Notes: generated by a model from the letters alone, not told the origin. A stretch of 64,000 nucleotides of DNA from an uncultured Poribacteria bacterium (GCA_951812525.1 OX638316.1:1500506-1564505); one strand, 5' to 3'; shown: positions 1-9,615, numbered from the stretch's first letter. A program made the numbers and translations.

Positions 1-1
1 C

Positions 2-865
2 GACCGACGCGAGGATATTCCACTCTTCGTTTCGGCATTCGTCTCCGAATTGAGTGCAGAGCACGAGAAAACAATTACCGGCATAACACCCGAAGCACTC
101 AATTACCTCCAAAGTGCGACTTGGCATGGTAACGTTCGACAACTCAGGAATGCTGTCGAGTCTGCTATCATCGTCGCCACAACCGATGAACTCCAACTTA
201 GAGATTTCCCAATAGATACAGAATCTGAACAAATTGCAGCACTCCCCGTTCAAGTTCCAGGGACCCAACTCGCACCTACACAAATTGTGGGCACAGAAGT
301 CCCTGACGAGACCGATCTTCTTAATCGAGTAGGCACCTCTTTACAGGTTGTAGATACAGTTTCCAACCCAATCACAACAGAAAATATAGCAATTTACAAG
401 ACAATTCTGGGGCTGATCTTCTCTGCAATCCGATCGCTTAATCCGACTGCCGCTTCGGGTGATGATACCCCATTCCTAATTCCTGATGAAGATACCAGTT
501 GGATGCAGATTGATGAGACTGATGACGCAGCCGCTATCCTCAGGAAAACACTGGAGGTGCTTTCAACCATTGCTCAGGTACTTGAGGGGCGTGGTCAAGG
601 CGGGATTTTACCGATCACTGCATCGATAGAGTCGCAAGAAGGAGACAAATCGCAGGTGCTTGATGAGGAGGTCATCGGCAGGGTCGGCATGACGATGGCA
701 GAAATTGAGCGGGCAGCTATCCAGAAAACCCTCTCGGAGACAGGTGGAAATAAAACAGAGGCGGCAAAAATCCTTGACATAGGTGTCCGAACACTACACC
801 GCAAATTGGACGTTTATAGGCAGGACACAGAAGACAATTCGGACGATAACCTCAGTCAGGAATAG
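2..865 (+). CDS. Sigma-54-dependent transcriptional activator, C-terminal part (5' truncated by window edge)
   Basis: The frame is open from the first bases of the window, so the true start lies upstream. The first visible residues (DRREDIPLFVSAFVSEL) match the end of an AAA+ sigma-54 interaction domain. They are followed by the sensor-2 region WHGNVRQLRNAVE, which is diagnostic of NtrC-family enhancer-binding proteins. The last 50 residues form a Fis-type helix-turn-helix (AEIERAAIQKTL, GNKTEAAKILDI) that would bind an enhancer. Such proteins remodel sigma-54 RNA polymerase with ATP. Between the AAA+ part and the HTH lies an unusually long, acidic linker of about 150 residues with no motif I recognise. 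The sensing domain is outside the window, so the signal is unknown. Confidence 0.88.
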   Translation, partial: DRREDIPLFVSAFVSELSAEHEKTITGITPEALNYLQSATWHGNVRQLRNAVESAIIVATTDELQLRDFPIDTESEQIAALPVQVPGTQLAPTQIVGTEVPDETDLLNRVGTSLQVVDTVSNPITTENIAIYKTILGLIFSAIRSLNPTAASGDDTPFLIPDEDTSWMQIDETDDAAAILRKTLEVLSTIAQVLEGRGQGGILPITASIESQEGDKSQVLDEEVIGRVGMTMAEIERAAIQKTLSETGGNKTEAAKILDIGVRTLHRKLDVYRQDTEDNSDDNLSQE

Positions 866-892
866 CATTTGCCAAGATGCCTGAATGATTCT

Positions 893-3610
893 TTACCGAC
901 TGCTGACTGCTGATTGCTGACTGCTATAATAAATCGCATTGAAAAGCAACTTAAAAGTCCCATGAGACTGCCCACGGTGCTGCGGTTTGAAACCAAAAAG
1001 AATCACGCGTCCTTCTCCGAGCGGTGTCTCCAACAGGGCAGTCTTCTGACGAATCCGTTTCTCACCTTCAAGCCACCCACTCATCAACGGATTGAATTCT
1101 GGATACGTCGCTACGGCTTTTACATCCCCACGCACACCGTCAAAAACAGGTCCCGATTTAAAGAAAATCGCCATATCTCGATCCAGTCCATATCCTATCG
1201 GGTGTTTCGGATCTATCCGGACGCGCAGTAATGAACCCGGACAGAAAAACACCCCATCCTTCGGTAGGTTGTCTTTCTCGACCACATTGACAATCCCCTT
1301 TTCACCAAGTCCAAAGTATTTCAGAGGAAGTTCTGTCGCACGATTCAGACAGATAAGCGTGCCGCCATCCTCTACAAACGCCCGTAAATTCGCTAACCCT
1401 TCTGTACCGATCCCGCCGATGTATTCCGCCGGTAATTTTCCAGCTGCATGTCCATTAAGAATCCCAGAAGCACCCAGATCTGGCAAAATAATCGCGTCGT
1501 ATCGTTCCACCAAGTTTCCTGCCTGAATTTCCGCGTTCGTGAGGCTGTTGTAGGTAAATCCGTGCGTATCTAAGACCCAGCGCGTCCACCCTTCGTCCAT
1601 GTTAGCTGTCCACGGCTTATAGAGACCCAAGCGCGGGGCAACCACTTTTGAGAACGTCCGATCCAACGTTTGTTGGTCAATAGATGCGTCGGCATAGATG
1701 CGGATACCGAATTCCGACGCAAGTGCTGCCATCTCCTCAATCGCTTGTAGCGGTGGTACTGTCGTTCTAATCAGGATGCTCCCTGGCGAGAACGTTTTCC
1801 CTCCACTATTTATATCTCGATGTGCTCGGTGGAGGGTGTATTTTGGGCTGTTATCCGCTAATTTCGCATTAAACAGATGGTTCAGAACAATTGCTTCCGC
1901 ATTCGTTCGATTCTCAAACAGATAACCCTTCGGTTCAGAGACACGCTCCAAACTACCTTGTGCTTGTGTCAACACAGGAACCTGACTTAGGTCCGCGTCA
2001 AACGGATGCACGACCGTGACCGTTCTGACCCCCATTTGCAAGGGCAAAGTCCAACCTGCGATGTCATAAGGGCGTTCGGGAGGCGATTCCGGCGATGGAC
2101 GGCGTTCCGGGTAGCGTTGGACTTCAAGCAGATCCTTCGCGTGCGCCCGAAACGGTTGGGACATCAAAACAACATAAGTTTCCGCAGGGTATTCTACACC
2201 ATCGGCAGTAAACGGTGCGTTTGCCTGGTGAATCTCTACACCGCCGCGCTGCAAAATGTCTAACATCTTAAGGGTTGTGTGAAGATCACGTTGTTGCCGC
2301 GGAATGAGGAACGCCCGAGGCGGTTCGGCTTCACCTTTTTCTATTGCACTAAGCCCCATCTTGTAGAAGTTGGTCTTCAACATCACCCGATGTTCAGAGA
2401 CGAAAGACAGGATTGACAATGCCGCCGCCTTTTCATATTCTATGATGTTTCGCAGTCGCCACCAGCCACCGGGCCACGGTTCAGGAAAGTTCGTGCGAAG
2501 CGCGTATGCGTCAAGCCCGCGCCGATATCCCTTTAAAGTATGGTGCGGTTGAAAAATTGGAGTCGCTATCTCCACGCGTGCAGCCTCCGTCAAAATGCCT
2601 ATCATATTGTGACGATACGGGACTGTCCGAAATCCGCCGTGCCACCATGTATCATAGACAGCACTCGAAAGCACTCCTGTAAACCCGGCACTCGTCAAAT
2701 CAAAGGCAAGCTGCGCACCAATTAGCGAAAGTGTTCGTTGTAGAAGGGGCGGAATATTCGGGTTAACAGGTTCAAAATAAGGTGGAATTACAAACCGAGG
2801 ACCGCGGTAACTCATCTCGTGTACATCATAAACGACTTCAGGAAACCACGCCTCGTAAAGCACGCGCGTGAGAAGCTGCGTCTCTATCTGCGTTAGCATA
2901 AACCAATCTCGGTTGTTGTCGTGTCCCGTATATTTCTGGTACAGCCACGGGATTTCTGAACCTTCGTAAGGTGTACCGACCGTGCGATTATACCAGTCCA
3001 CTACAATGTTCAAGCCGTCAGGATTAGCAGAAGGGATAAGCAAAATTATCACATTCTCAAGAATTTCTCGAATCTGTGCCGTCTCAGCAGTCGCAAATTC
3101 GTATACGAATTCCATTGACATCTGCGAAGAGGCAATCTCCGTGGAGTGTAAATTGCAGTTGATTAGCACCACCGCTTTACCCTCTTGCGCGAGGGCATCT
3201 AATTCAGCCATGCCGTTTTCGGTTGTAAGCGCACTCGGCATCGCAAGTTGTTTTTGAGTTCGTTGATGGCGTGCTAGATCCTCAAGATTTTCTGGCGCAG
3301 AAATCAGCATCATCAAAAAATCGTTGCCTTCCGTTGTTTTTCCAAGTTCTTCCAACAAAATCCGATCCGAGTTCTCAGCAACATGCCGCATGTAATCAGA
3401 AACCGTCTGCCATCCTGCCACCTTATAATCTGCACCGACCTGAAATCCCAGTACCTCTTCCGGCGGCGTCAGCTCGGCGTATGCCGTCCGCTGTATCAGT
3501 GCCGCACAGATTAGCAACATAATGACTGTAAACCACCGTTTTATATTTTCGATCTCCTGTAGATGTTTTTTCATAATAGATTTTTTTTCCAGCAGAAATC
3601 GGTCTGCCAT
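893..3610 (-). CDS. M14-family zinc carboxypeptidase, secreted
   Basis: This is a large exported peptidase. Using the ATG at 3610 (AAGGAG just upstream), the zinc ligands are His155 and Glu158 in NLHSTE and His264 in DVHEM, with a DNNRDW substrate-binding segment before the last ligand. That is the M14 carboxypeptidase pattern. A hydrophobic stretch (FTVIMLLICAALI) near residues 27-40 looks like a signal peptide. An ATG at 3574 (MKKHLQ) would place it nearer the N-terminus, so the start is uncertain. The roughly 500 C-terminal residues after the catalytic domain are probably accessory beta-rich and glutamine-amidotransferase-like regions, which I cannot assign firmly. The family cleaves C-terminal residues of peptides or peptidoglycan stems. 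The substrate is unknown here. The gene is transcribed towards the sigma-54 activator gene. Confidence 0.85.
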   Translation of the reverse strand: MADRFLLEKKSIMKKHLQEIENIKRWFTVIMLLICAALIQRTAYAELTPPEEVLGFQVGADYKVAGWQTVSDYMRHVAENSDRILLEELGKTTEGNDFLMMLISAPENLEDLARHQRTQKQLAMPSALTTENGMAELDALAQEGKAVVLINCNLHSTEIASSQMSMEFVYEFATAETAQIREILENVIILLIPSANPDGLNIVVDWYNRTVGTPYEGSEIPWLYQKYTGHDNNRDWFMLTQIETQLLTRVLYEAWFPEVVYDVHEMSYRGPRFVIPPYFEPVNPNIPPLLQRTLSLIGAQLAFDLTSAGFTGVLSSAVYDTWWHGGFRTVPYRHNMIGILTEAARVEIATPIFQPHHTLKGYRRGLDAYALRTNFPEPWPGGWWRLRNIIEYEKAAALSILSFVSEHRVMLKTNFYKMGLSAIEKGEAEPPRAFLIPRQQRDLHTTLKMLDILQRGGVEIHQANAPFTADGVEYPAETYVVLMSQPFRAHAKDLLEVQRYPERRPSPESPPERPYDIAGWTLPLQMGVRTVTVVHPFDADLSQVPVLTQAQGSLERVSEPKGYLFENRTNAEAIVLNHLFNAKLADNSPKYTLHRAHRDINSGGKTFSPGSILIRTTVPPLQAIEEMAALASEFGIRIYADASIDQQTLDRTFSKVVAPRLGLYKPWTANMDEGWTRWVLDTHGFTYNSLTNAEIQAGNLVERYDAIILPDLGASGILNGHAAGKLPAEYIGGIGTEGLANLRAFVEDGGTLICLNRATELPLKYFGLGEKGIVNVVEKDNLPKDGVFFCPGSLLRVRIDPKHPIGYGLDRDMAIFFKSGPVFDGVRGDVKAVATYPEFNPLMSGWLEGEKRIRQKTALLETPLGEGRVILFGFKPQHRGQSHGTFKLLFNAIYYSSQQSAVSSR

Positions 3611-3729
3611 TAACTCCTTTTTACTTTTCTTGCTGAGTGCCGACAAGTATAACCCGAAGTTGATGACACGTCAACACGATTTTCCTTATTCAACCCGCCT
3701 ATATTGCTGGTGAGGTTCTCACTGTAGGG

Positions 3730-3745
3730 GCGACCTCCCGGTCGC
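3730..3745. repeat. Dispersed hairpin family member (GCGACC-TCCC-GGTCGC)
   Basis: This is the same family as GCGATC-TCCC-GATCGC (9359-9374), GCGATC-TCCT-GATCGC (12439-12454) and GGGATT-TCCG-AATCCC (within 53316-53340). In each copy, stem changes on one side are matched on the other, while the flanks GTAGG and GACT stay constant. Confidence 0.7.
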
Positions 3746-3793
3746 GACTTTTCTGACCCCTGACTGACAACTAATAACTGACAACTAAATGAC

Positions 3794-3822
3794 TTGACTT
3801 TTTTAGAATTTTATGGTATTGT
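3794..3822 (+). promoter_or_regulatory. Putative sigma-70 promoter for the first HEAT-repeat lipoprotein gene
   Basis: TTGACT (3794-3799) and TATTGT (3817-3822) are separated by 17 bp. This would give an untranslated leader of about 245 nt before the ATG at 4074. The match is reasonable but not perfect. Confidence 0.4.
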
Positions 3823-4073
3823 TATAGAGACTTTTTTAGGATTGGAAAACGCCTTTCGAGCAGTCCGACTCGTAAAACTTTCTTCATCAATTCTTCGGGC
3901 TGAAAACCCTATGCTTTAGCGTGTGGGTGCTATGACAAAACGGGCATTGCAATCCTATAAATCCTATAAAGTACTGTCCTGCACACCTTACAAGTTCATA
4001 TTGCAGTGCTCTGATCCGTAATATTGAGAGGATTGCTTCTACAAATAACATTTTCAGGAGGAAAACAGACGTA

Positions 4074-5270
4074 ATGAAAAAAGTAGTAATTATTCCACTG
4101 GTTATTTTATTGCTCGCCAGTGTTGGCTGTGAAACGAAACAGAAAGGTCCGAGCAATCTATCTGTAGGCAGAAGTAAATTGATTGATAGCGGAAACGCCT
4201 TGGAAGCCGTTGAACTTCTTGAAAAAGCAGAACAGGAAGAAGTAAATAAGCTGGAACCCCGCGCCCTACTCCTTATCGCTTATTCTCACGGGCTTGCAAC
4301 CGGAGATGCCACCACTCTCGGCGTTGAAGCCAAGTTCAAAAATCAACGCCAGCAGCGAATACAACAACTGACTGAGGCTGAAATGCGGCAACTCCTGCAA
4401 ATCCTCAGCACACCCTCGCGAGTACAGAAAGCTGGCTTGCAAGCACTTGTAGACAAGGGACCTGAAGCATCGACTATAATCTTGGACAGCCTCATCAAAG
4501 GCAGATACCCGGCACTTCACACAAATTTTGCGGAGATGCTTGTCCAGATGGGTTCTGACAGTCTTGACCTCATTTTAGCCAAACTCAACGATGAAACGAC
4601 ACCACCTGCTATCAAAACAAAATTGGTACAGACCCTTTCTGAAATCGGTGACACGGAAGCCATAGGAGCATTAAAAACGCTCCAAAGTGGAACAAGCGAC
4701 GCTGCCTTGGCAATGGAAATTAACACCACGCTCTATCAACTCGGTGAGGAATCCTATAAAAAGGACATCATTGACGGCTTAAATAATAGTGATGTTGCTG
4801 TCCGACGTACCGCCGCTAAAACCATGATAGATATCGAAGATATATCCCCCAAAGTCCTCATTGCGGGGTTGAAAGACGATGACTCTGAAGTCGTCGCATC
4901 ACTTGTAAAGGCACTCGCCATCCATCAGGACGCTGCCGCTGTTGATCCACTTATAAATATCCTCACAAGTGAATTAGGTAAAGACCCCAAACAAGCCGCA
5001 ATTGATACCCTTGATATTTATGGACAGGAGAAACTCACTGGGGGCTTGGCAAAGCGCATCACGACGCTGCTCATTGGTGGAACCGTTACCGATCCAGACA
5101 ACCGCTTCTATCTTGTACAACTGCTCAAGAGAGAGCCGTTTCTCAAACAGATTCGGGTGTTAGAGTCGATTGAAGGACTCACCTCTAAACTCTATCAGTA
5201 TCACCAAAATAAGGAGACCGAGGCACTCGTCAAGACGGCACTCAAACAACTCCTTGACGCACTTGAATAA
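4074..5270 (+). CDS. HEAT-repeat lipoprotein (paralogue 1)
   Basis: The N-terminus MKKVVIIPLVILLLASVGC is a lipoprotein signal ending in a cysteine, so the protein should be anchored to a membrane and face the envelope. The body is a series of alpha-helical HEAT/armadillo-like repeats of about 30-40 residues, for example AIGALKTLQS, VAVRRTAAKTMIDI and SEVVASLVKALAIH. Such solenoids serve as protein-binding scaffolds. No catalytic motif is visible. AGGAGG at 4056-4061 lies 12 nt before the ATG, a rather long spacing. The next gene is a clear tandem paralogue. Function is unknown; the name describes structure only. Confidence 0.82.
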   Translation: MKKVVIIPLVILLLASVGCETKQKGPSNLSVGRSKLIDSGNALEAVELLEKAEQEEVNKLEPRALLLIAYSHGLATGDATTLGVEAKFKNQRQQRIQQLTEAEMRQLLQILSTPSRVQKAGLQALVDKGPEASTIILDSLIKGRYPALHTNFAEMLVQMGSDSLDLILAKLNDETTPPAIKTKLVQTLSEIGDTEAIGALKTLQSGTSDAALAMEINTTLYQLGEESYKKDIIDGLNNSDVAVRRTAAKTMIDIEDISPKVLIAGLKDDDSEVVASLVKALAIHQDAAAVDPLINILTSELGKDPKQAAIDTLDIYGQEKLTGGLAKRITTLLIGGTVTDPDNRFYLVQLLKREPFLKQIRVLESIEGLTSKLYQYHQNKETEALVKTALKQLLDALE

Positions 5271-5345
5271 ATGACACGGAGTTAGCGCACTCACGGCTTA
5301 CATACCGACGCGCTTTTCAGTATCCTTAATTTTGTCTTAAATTTC

Positions 5346-5374
5346 TTGACAGAAAAGTGTATTTATTTTAAAAT
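5346..5374 (+). promoter_or_regulatory. Strong sigma-70 promoter upstream of the second HEAT-repeat gene
   Basis: TTGACA (5346-5351) and TAAAAT (5369-5374) are separated by exactly 17 bp. The leader to the ATG at 5648 would be about 265 nt. I found no convincing riboswitch fold in it. The paralogue therefore probably has its own promoter rather than depending on read-through. Confidence 0.55.
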
Positions 5375-5647
5375 ATCTTTTGCATCGTACTTATCCGAAT
5401 CGATAGCCTCTGTCCGGTGGGTGTGAAAAGTCTATAAACCAAAGACATTAATCATCGCGAACCTCACCTGACATCAGGATTCACAGGTCACAATCAGAAG
5501 TGCTAAGTTGTCTGTCCTTTTTCGGTTCACAAACTACGCACTACTGGACTACGCGCGACGCTCATTATCTACGCAAAGTAGGCACGCTACAAGGGGCACA
5601 AACGGATGAGTCTAATTGAGATTCTAGGAGGAAAAGATAAACGGAAC

Positions 5648-6835
5648 ATGAAAAAACTTTTGATGATATTACTGCTTATAGGGGTTGTAAGTTTCGGCTG
5701 CCAGCAGGAACAGGTCATCACCCAACTTGAAGTTGGAAGAGGTAAGTTGTTTGCAGGACTCTCGCTCGAGGCCGCCCAACACCTTGAACGTGCTGTACAG
5801 GAAGAGGTAAACAAAGTTGAACCTCGCGCACTCCTGATTCTTGCGTATAGCAACGCCATTTCAACAGGCGCCGCTAGAACCCATAATGTAGAGGCCAGAT
5901 ACCAAAGCGAACGTGACCGCCGCGTCAGTGAATTGGGCGAGTATGAGATGAAGAGAATCTTGCAAATTCTCGGTGAACGTCATAGAGTACAGAAGGATGC
6001 TATACAGGTCCTTATTGATAAAGGGGCACCGGCTGTGCCTTTCATTTTGGAGGACCTTGTTAAAAACCGGTATCACAATGTCCATGGCGACTTCATTCAA
6101 ATCTTGATAGGAATCGGCACCCCAGGTATTAACGAAATTCTGAAAGCAGCTGGCGACAGCAAAACACCACCTGCGGTGAAGATTCTGCTCGTACGGATCA
6201 TAGGGGATATAGGGGATGCATCCGCCACCACCGGTTTAGAAGCACTCCAAAATGCAACCACTGATGAAGGGTTGAAGATGGAAATTAACACTGCCCTCTA
6301 TCACCTCGGCGACGAAGGCTCCGAATCAAAAATCGTCGAGGGCTTGACCGATGGTAACCCAGTTGTACGGCGAGCCGCTGCAAAATCTATGATGTACCTC
6401 AAAGAGCACCCTACAGACATGCTGATTGCTGCACTTGACGACTCTGATGACACTGTACGTATGGACGTTGCTAAGGCACTCATGAAATATCCTGACGCAG
6501 GTGCTGTTAACGGTCTCCTCGCAATCCTAACAAACGGTTCAAGTCTCCACACGAAGCAGGCTGCTCTTGATACTTTGAACCATTACGCCGAAAATGGGTA
6601 CGCTGACGGATTAGCCGGAAATCTAATTGTATTGTTGACAAATCCTGAGGTCGTCAACCATGAAGACAGGCTCCGCATTGTTCAACTTCTCAAGAAACCT
6701 GCTTTGGTGAAGCAAATTGAAGAAGCTGACCAGTACGATAATCTGCCCCACAAACTTGACGTTTTCTTCAGGGAGACAGAAACCAACGATATGGTGAAAG
6801 ATGCACTCAATGAACTGCTTCTTGTAATTAATTAA
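5648..6835 (+). CDS. HEAT-repeat lipoprotein (paralogue 2)
   Basis: This is a tandem paralogue of the preceding gene. Both share a VGRGKL/VGRSKL motif just after the lipid-modified cysteine, an EEVNKVEPRALL segment near residue 60, and the same run of HEAT-like helices to the C-terminus. The start chosen is the ATG that opens MKKLLMILLLIGVVSFGC, a good lipoprotein signal. A longer frame begins at 5606 but would put 14 hydrophilic residues before the signal. AGGAGG sits at 5626-5631, 16 nt from this ATG, so initiation spacing is odd. The protein is probably a membrane-tethered scaffold; no enzymatic motif is visible. Confidence 0.82.
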   Translation: MKKLLMILLLIGVVSFGCQQEQVITQLEVGRGKLFAGLSLEAAQHLERAVQEEVNKVEPRALLILAYSNAISTGAARTHNVEARYQSERDRRVSELGEYEMKRILQILGERHRVQKDAIQVLIDKGAPAVPFILEDLVKNRYHNVHGDFIQILIGIGTPGINEILKAAGDSKTPPAVKILLVRIIGDIGDASATTGLEALQNATTDEGLKMEINTALYHLGDEGSESKIVEGLTDGNPVVRRAAAKSMMYLKEHPTDMLIAALDDSDDTVRMDVAKALMKYPDAGAVNGLLAILTNGSSLHTKQAALDTLNHYAENGYADGLAGNLIVLLTNPEVVNHEDRLRIVQLLKKPALVKQIEEADQYDNLPHKLDVFFRETETNDMVKDALNELLLVIN

Positions 6836-6951
6836 GCCGGAAGCAGAAAAGCTTGAGTCGGAAAATTGAGGAACGGTACATCTGATTTCCGATGGAATTC
6901 TGAGGCATTATCATATCTGATTTACCGGATAGCGGAAGGAGATTTCTAACT

Positions 6952-8118
6952 ATGCAGGACTATCCGACCGGTATCAAGATTACCAAAATTGAGCAGGTCA
7001 CGATCGAAATTGACCAACCCGCTATCGGGTGTAACTCTCAGGCACCGGAGATAAAACAACCCGACCCAAACGGGAAATGGAATGAACGTATCATCCGTAT
7101 TCACACCAACGACGGGACACTCGGTTGGGGCGTTGGCAGCTGGGCGACAACTACCGCTGAAGATGCCCACGGCGTACTCAACCAGAATCCGTTCGATCTC
7201 TTGAATCCTGAGGACGGTGTGGCTCCCGAATTCCGTGGACTTGAGAATGCACTCTGGGATACTATCGGCAAAATCCTCGATAAGCCAGCCTATCAACTTA
7301 TTGGTGGCGATGTTTTTTCAAACGGATTGCCCGCTTACGACAGCACTATCTATTTCAACGACCTCCTCTACGAGACGAAAGCCGAGGGGCTCAAGCGGAT
7401 TGAGGACGATGTTAAAAGCAGTCTCGCCAACGGGTTTACCGCATGTAAAATGAAAATGGGGCGCGGAAACCATCTCATGGAACGCAAAGCCGGTCTACAG
7501 CGGGACATAGAACTCGTCCAACTTGCGCGTAGCACCGCAGGCGAAGGTTTCAACATCCTCGTCGATGCCAATAATGGATACACCTACGACGAGGTCATCA
7601 CCTTCCTTAATGAAACAAGCAATTGCAATGTCTTTTGGATTGAGGAGATGTTTGAGGAAGAGGTTGAATTGTATCGCAACCTAAAGGCTTTCATCCAAGA
7701 AAAGGGCTTAAAAACGTTCATTGCCGACGGTGAAACTCGAACACGTGACCCGCTTGAATTTTACGATCCATTCTTTGAAGCCGGTGTGATTGATGTGATT
7801 CAGCACGACATGAAGGGGCTTGGTGTTACCGGTTGGCGACGACTCGCCGATATGGCTGCTGCACACAATGTCCAATGCGCTCCGCATAACTGGGGATCTC
7901 TGCTCGGTTTTTATCTCAGTCTCCAATTCGGCAAAACCATTCCGCATTTCCTCTATGGTGAAGTCGCAACGCTCACGAGCGATGTCATTGATACCTCTGG
8001 CTACGGTTTCACAGGTGGAACGTTCACAGTGCCCGATACCCCCGGACTCGGACTGAAACTCAATGAAGATGTGTACGATGCTCGCTACGCCGGAAATGAG
8101 GATTGGCAGATCTCCTGA
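6952..8118 (+). CDS. Mandelate racemase/muconate-lactonizing-type enzyme (enolase superfamily)
   Basis: This is a 388-residue enolase-superfamily protein with all expected catalytic elements. The base motif is K166-x-K168 in CKMKMG. The metal ligands are Asp205 (LVDANNGY), Glu231/232 (WIEEMFEE) and Glu261 (IADGE), and a second base is His312 (APHNWGS). Such enzymes abstract the alpha proton of a carboxylate (acid sugar, mandelate-like or dipeptide substrates) with Mg2+. The KxK plus His arrangement points to the mandelate racemase subgroup, where acid-sugar dehydratases are common. The exact substrate cannot be read from sequence. GGAAGGAG at 6934-6941 supports the start. Downstream lies another small-molecule enzyme, a TauD-type dioxygenase, but the two are separated by a hairpin. 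Confidence 0.9.
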   Translation: MQDYPTGIKITKIEQVTIEIDQPAIGCNSQAPEIKQPDPNGKWNERIIRIHTNDGTLGWGVGSWATTTAEDAHGVLNQNPFDLLNPEDGVAPEFRGLENALWDTIGKILDKPAYQLIGGDVFSNGLPAYDSTIYFNDLLYETKAEGLKRIEDDVKSSLANGFTACKMKMGRGNHLMERKAGLQRDIELVQLARSTAGEGFNILVDANNGYTYDEVITFLNETSNCNVFWIEEMFEEEVELYRNLKAFIQEKGLKTFIADGETRTRDPLEFYDPFFEAGVIDVIQHDMKGLGVTGWRRLADMAAAHNVQCAPHNWGSLLGFYLSLQFGKTIPHFLYGEVATLTSDVIDTSGYGFTGGTFTVPDTPGLGLKLNEDVYDARYAGNEDWQIS

Positions 8119-8194
8119 TTCTTTCCCGTTTGTTCAATCCTGCGTGGGAGGGCTTTGTAAACCAAACACATCACAAAGACGCACCACTATCGCT

Positions 8195-8216
8195 GGCGAG
8201 GTTTCCTAACCTCGCC
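8195..8216. terminator. Perfect 9-bp hairpin followed by T-rich tract
   Basis: GGCGAGGTT, a TCCT loop and AACCTCGCC form a perfect inverted repeat, followed by GGTTTTTCC. It sits about 75 bp after the enolase-superfamily gene and could end its transcript. A near-identical hairpin occurs at 12754-12775, so it also belongs to a dispersed repeat family. Confidence 0.5.
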
Positions 8217-8287
8217 GGTTTTTCCTTAAGATAAGTCGGTTTCTAACCTGGTTCCCTCCCGCTACTGGGAAGGGCGTCGGTTCAAGT

Positions 8288-9121
8288 GTGCAGAAATTTT
8301 CCATGGACTTTCAAACCAAACCCCTATCAAAAAACTTCGGTGTTGAAGTCTTGGACGTGGACCTAACACAGATCGATGCAGATATGGCAGAAGCTATTTT
8401 GTCAACTGTCCAAAAACACGCACTTCTCCTCTTCTGCCGACAATCCCTTCACGATGACGACATCTACCGACTCAGCAAAGCACTCGGACCCGTTGAAGAA
8501 CCGCCAGCCGCCAAAGACAACCACAGTCCCAGTTTCAAATCAGTCATCTACCTCGCCAATATCAATAGTCTTGACGGAACACTCATCAGAGGAAACTTTG
8601 TTGACAAAACAGATGGTGGGTGGCACTCCGATCAAGCATATCGACAAAACCCAGCCACCCTCTCTACACTCTTCTGCGTGATTTCCGCTGAATCCGGTGG
8701 GAGCACGAGTTTCAGTGGCACTCGAATGGGATATGAATCCTTACCGCCGGCTCTCAAAGACCGTGTTAACAACATAAAAGTTCTCTACAGTCCCGGTAAA
8801 AAACACGGTGTCCCGGATATCCAAGTTACCCATCCCGCTGTCCTCGTAAATCCTGAGACCGGTATCAAAACCCTCTATGTCGGTCCGGGTGCCCGCGGGT
8901 TTGAGGGTCTTGAAGATGCCGAAGGCAAGGCACTTAAAGAAGAATTGCTCACATATCAATTCCGTCCAGAGCACATCTACCAGCACAAATGGCGTATGGG
9001 CGATATGCTCATTTATGATAACGCCCAGCTCCTCCACAAACGAGATACCTATGAAGGAATTCGATTTCTAAAAGCGACCCGTCTCTTCCTCTCTCCTGAC
9101 CGCTTTGCTATCCCCGACTAA
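8288..9121 (+). CDS. TauD/TfdA-family 2-oxoglutarate/Fe(II) dioxygenase
   Basis: This is a non-heme iron dioxygenase of 277 residues. Counting from the GTG at 8288, the facial triad is His113-x-Asp115 (GGWHSDQ) and His250 (AQLLHKRD), with the 2-oxoglutarate-binding Arg265 (KATR). The family segment THPAVLVNPETGIKTLYV is also typical. Members hydroxylate taurine, alkyl sulfates, aryloxy acids or similar compounds; the substrate is not predictable here. An ATG at 8303 (MDFQTKPLSKNFGVEV) fits the usual family start better. GGGAAGGG about 11 nt before the GTG is the only Shine-Dalgarno candidate, so the start is unsettled. Confidence 0.88.
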   Translation: MQKFSMDFQTKPLSKNFGVEVLDVDLTQIDADMAEAILSTVQKHALLLFCRQSLHDDDIYRLSKALGPVEEPPAAKDNHSPSFKSVIYLANINSLDGTLIRGNFVDKTDGGWHSDQAYRQNPATLSTLFCVISAESGGSTSFSGTRMGYESLPPALKDRVNNIKVLYSPGKKHGVPDIQVTHPAVLVNPETGIKTLYVGPGARGFEGLEDAEGKALKEELLTYQFRPEHIYQHKWRMGDMLIYDNAQLLHKRDTYEGIRFLKATRLFLSPDRFAIPD

Positions 9122-9586
9122 TCAAACCTCTGTTCTCCCAATAAATAGTAACCGGGGTGTCCAACTTCGCCTAAAATGGGTAGGTTCGGTTTTCAAACGC
9201 ACCGGTTTGACGCTAGCACTCCTGCTGTATCTTGCTGAGATGTTCTCTTACCTCGCCGGTTCTCCCTTCAAGATCTCTTTACTGTAGGATCACGCACGGT
9301 GACCGTGATTGTGCCGCTCCAGTATCGTCCTCCCAATCGCGACTCTTCACTGTAGGAGCGATCTCCCGATCGCGACTCTTATTGACTAAAGCACAATTTG
9401 TCTTAGCTTTACATTTCTCGTCGTATTCTTATCGGGTAACCAATGTTCTCGCACTCCAGAGGAGTGGTATGTCTATAGAAATAGTATATTTTGAACACCT
9501 GCACTCCAGCGGAGTGGTATGTCTGTCCCTCGATGGAACAGAGTATCCGCCAACCCGCAACTAATATCCCTACAACCCAATTTTTC
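9122..9586. repeat. Intergenic block of dispersed hairpin repeats
   Basis: No gene is seen. The block holds two adjacent copies of the GCGATC-TCCC-GATCGC hairpin family (the first degenerate around 9317-9343, the second perfect at 9359-9374), a degenerate GCGAGG half site, and two copies of a REP-like unit. In the REP-like unit a CACTCC-AG(A/C)-GGAGTG stem (9452-9466 and 9502-9516) is followed by the tail GTATGTCT, with ATAGA in the first copy. Confidence 0.65.
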
Positions 9587-9615
9587 CTGACAAACCCATT
9601 TTTATGTGGTATAAT
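9587..9615 (+). promoter_or_regulatory. Sigma-70 promoter of mnmA
   Basis: CTGACA (9587-9592), a 17-bp spacer ending in TGG, and TATAAT (9610-9615) make an extended -10 promoter. It lies 145 bp before mnmA, with a GGTTGGGTT inverted repeat between them. Confidence 0.6.

Larger units (their letters stand above)
3647..4073. other. Intergenic region with hairpin repeat, degenerate IS605-like hairpin and promoter
   Basis: No gene is supported here. The region holds one copy of the dispersed GTAGG(A/G)GCGA-type hairpin (3730-3745), a run of TGACTGACAACTAATAACTGA-like short repeats near 3760-3790, and an imperfect hairpin (CCCTATGC-TTTA-GCGTGTGGG, about 3907-3928) resembling an IS200/IS605 end. 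A short minus-strand reading frame over the last element has a CPFC motif but no other support. Confidence 0.55.

Noticed and set aside
3887-4156. Minus-strand frame with CPFC and KHRVFSPKN, possible gene or mobile element end
   Set aside because: It has no start signal or supporting homology and overlaps the start of a real lipoprotein gene; it is kept only as a possible degenerate IS605-like hairpin.
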